Source: CAZJBP01 sp964544115
Lineage (GTDB): Bacteria > Verrucomicrobiota > Kiritimatiellia > UBA8416 > JADHWI01
Direction: 5' to 3'
Assembly (NCBI GenBank): GCA_964544115.1
Contig: CAZJBP010000183.1
Span: forward strand, 1 to 6,819
Length of the DNA: 6,819 nucleotides
Positions 5,952 through 6,819 of this stretch are shown piece after piece. Every line of letters starts with the position of its first letter. Within the stretch, counting starts at the first letter, position 1. Under the pieces are notes generated by a model. The model was not told the DNA's origin and ran no database searches. It saw only the letters and a list, made by a program, of their open reading frames with translations. The position numbers and the translations under genes are program-made.

Positions 5952-6819
5952 ATGAGAAGGTTGGCATTGTTGCTGAGTCTGAGCCTGTCGGTCTTCGTGT
6001 GTGGACTGATGGTGCAGCATTCCATGGCCTATGAGACCCTGGGCGCGGGGAACTCGGCCCTGCTCGGGGCCGACTTGACGGATCCGACGGACTCCGTCGA
6101 GCTGTCCATGGACCCGGGTCAGGGCAAGCCTCAGGAGGAGATGGTCCCCAAGAACGCCACGTGGGTCAATATGACCTGCTGGCCGGCCAACATGAAGCCC
6201 GGCGAGCCACCGCACCAGAAGCACCCGTATCAGAGCTGGGTGGGCACACCGGCCGTGGCGGTCTTCCTGAACGACCCCGACAACAAGAAGTGGTACGTGT
6301 CCTTCTGCGACGGCGGCTATGGTGGCCCGACCGAAGCGGCCCCGTACCATATCGCCGTCCAGCTCAAGCACGCCTACACCCTGACGCACTTCACGATCGC
6401 CAGCAGCACCGATAAGCCCGAGCGTGACCCGAAGACCTGGGCCATCCAAGGCTCCAACACCGGCAAGGACGGCGACTGGGTGGACATCGTCCGCTGCAAT
6501 GCCACCGGCCGGGACGACAGCCCGTTCCGGGTCTATCCCCGCAGCGAAGTGCTTCTGTACACCTGCTTCACATCGGACGAGATGTACAAGGTCGTCTCCG
6601 CCGAGGACGTGAAGAGCCTGGCCGCCAAGCTCAAGGGCAAGACCATCACGAAGGCCGACTACGCCAAGCCGAAGCCCTACACCTGGTTCCGTTTCGTAAG
6701 CGCCGCGGCATTCAACGGCAACACGATGGAAGTGCCCGATCCGACCAATCCGGCCGGCTTCTCACTGGGTCAGATCGAGTTCTTCGGCACGACGACCGAG
6801 AAGGTCGAAGCCGTCGCGA
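5952..6819 (+). CDS. Secreted discoidin-domain protein, paralogue of the first gene (3' end outside window)
   Basis: 289 residues are visible and the frame is open to the window end. Residues 1-26 are a signal peptide: Arg2 Arg3, a hydrophobic core (LALLLSLSLSVFVCGLM), then SMA with probable signal peptidase I cleavage after Ala26. Cys17 does not sit in a good lipobox. Residues about 95-280 look like an F5/8C-type galactose-binding fold: HFTIASSTD, RDPKTWAIQGSNTG (158-171), YTWFRF (243-248) and LGQIEFFG (272-279), with an inserted helix-like segment at about 216-240 (SAEDVKSLAAKLKGK). The segment from CNAT (182-185) onward aligns with the start of the first gene, so a hydrolase barrel probably follows beyond the window; that is inference. 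It comes 151 bases after the propeller gene, so it may have its own promoter. The binding ligand, probably a surface or extracellular glycan, is unknown. Confidence 0.82.
   Translation, partial: MRRLALLLSLSLSVFVCGLMVQHSMAYETLGAGNSALLGADLTDPTDSVELSMDPGQGKPQEEMVPKNATWVNMTCWPANMKPGEPPHQKHPYQSWVGTPAVAVFLNDPDNKKWYVSFCDGGYGGPTEAAPYHIAVQLKHAYTLTHFTIASSTDKPERDPKTWAIQGSNTGKDGDWVDIVRCNATGRDDSPFRVYPRSEVLLYTCFTSDEMYKVVSAEDVKSLAAKLKGKTITKADYAKPKPYTWFRFVSAAAFNGNTMEVPDPTNPAGFSLGQIEFFGTTTEKVEAVA

Overview
The window is GC-rich (roughly 60% by eye) and densely coded on the + strand. It carries four complete or partial glycoside-hydrolase-type or sugar-binding genes and one uroporphyrinogen-decarboxylase-like (URO-D) gene. 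A URO-D-superfamily gene among orphan TIM-barrel hydrolases, together with F5/8C-type (discoidin) domains on secreted proteins, suggests a carbohydrate-degrading bacterium of the PVC group (Planctomycetota, Lentisphaerota, Verrucomicrobiota) or a similar lineage such as Hydrogenedentota. That placement rests on gene content only. No rRNA, tRNA, CRISPR array, transposase or integrase was seen.

Layout: (1) 1-1553 is the 3' part of a gene that starts outside the window. It encodes the end of a discoidin-like domain, a clan GH-A-like barrel and a C-terminal beta domain. (2) 1598-2668 is the URO-D/methyltransferase-like protein. (3) 2726-3982 is a stand-alone barrel protein, clearly paralogous to the barrel of gene 1 but with no signal peptide and no discoidin domain. 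(4) 4031-5800 is a five-bladed beta-propeller hydrolase of the GH32/GH43 type, with a beta-sandwich and a further C-terminal jelly-roll-like domain. (5) 5952 to the window end is a new gene with a signal peptide and a discoidin-like domain that matches the fragment at the start of gene 1, cut by the window edge.

Genes 1-4 are separated by 44, 57 and 48 bases, each following gene with its own Shine-Dalgarno, so they look like one operon. The gap of 151 bases before gene 5 is the only one large enough for a promoter or terminator. It holds a weak hairpin and a short inverted repeat. The likely working model, which is inference, is that secreted, discoidin-bearing barrel proteins (genes 1 and 5) meet a glycan outside the cytoplasm, while the leaderless barrel, propeller hydrolase and URO-D-like protein process imported products inside. 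The substrate cannot be read from the sequence.

The points most worth a second look are: the paralogous barrels that keep a GDE motif but show no obvious second catalytic Glu; the URO-D-like gene inside a glycan operon; and genes 2, 3 and 4 lying in one reading frame separated only by two TAG codons.
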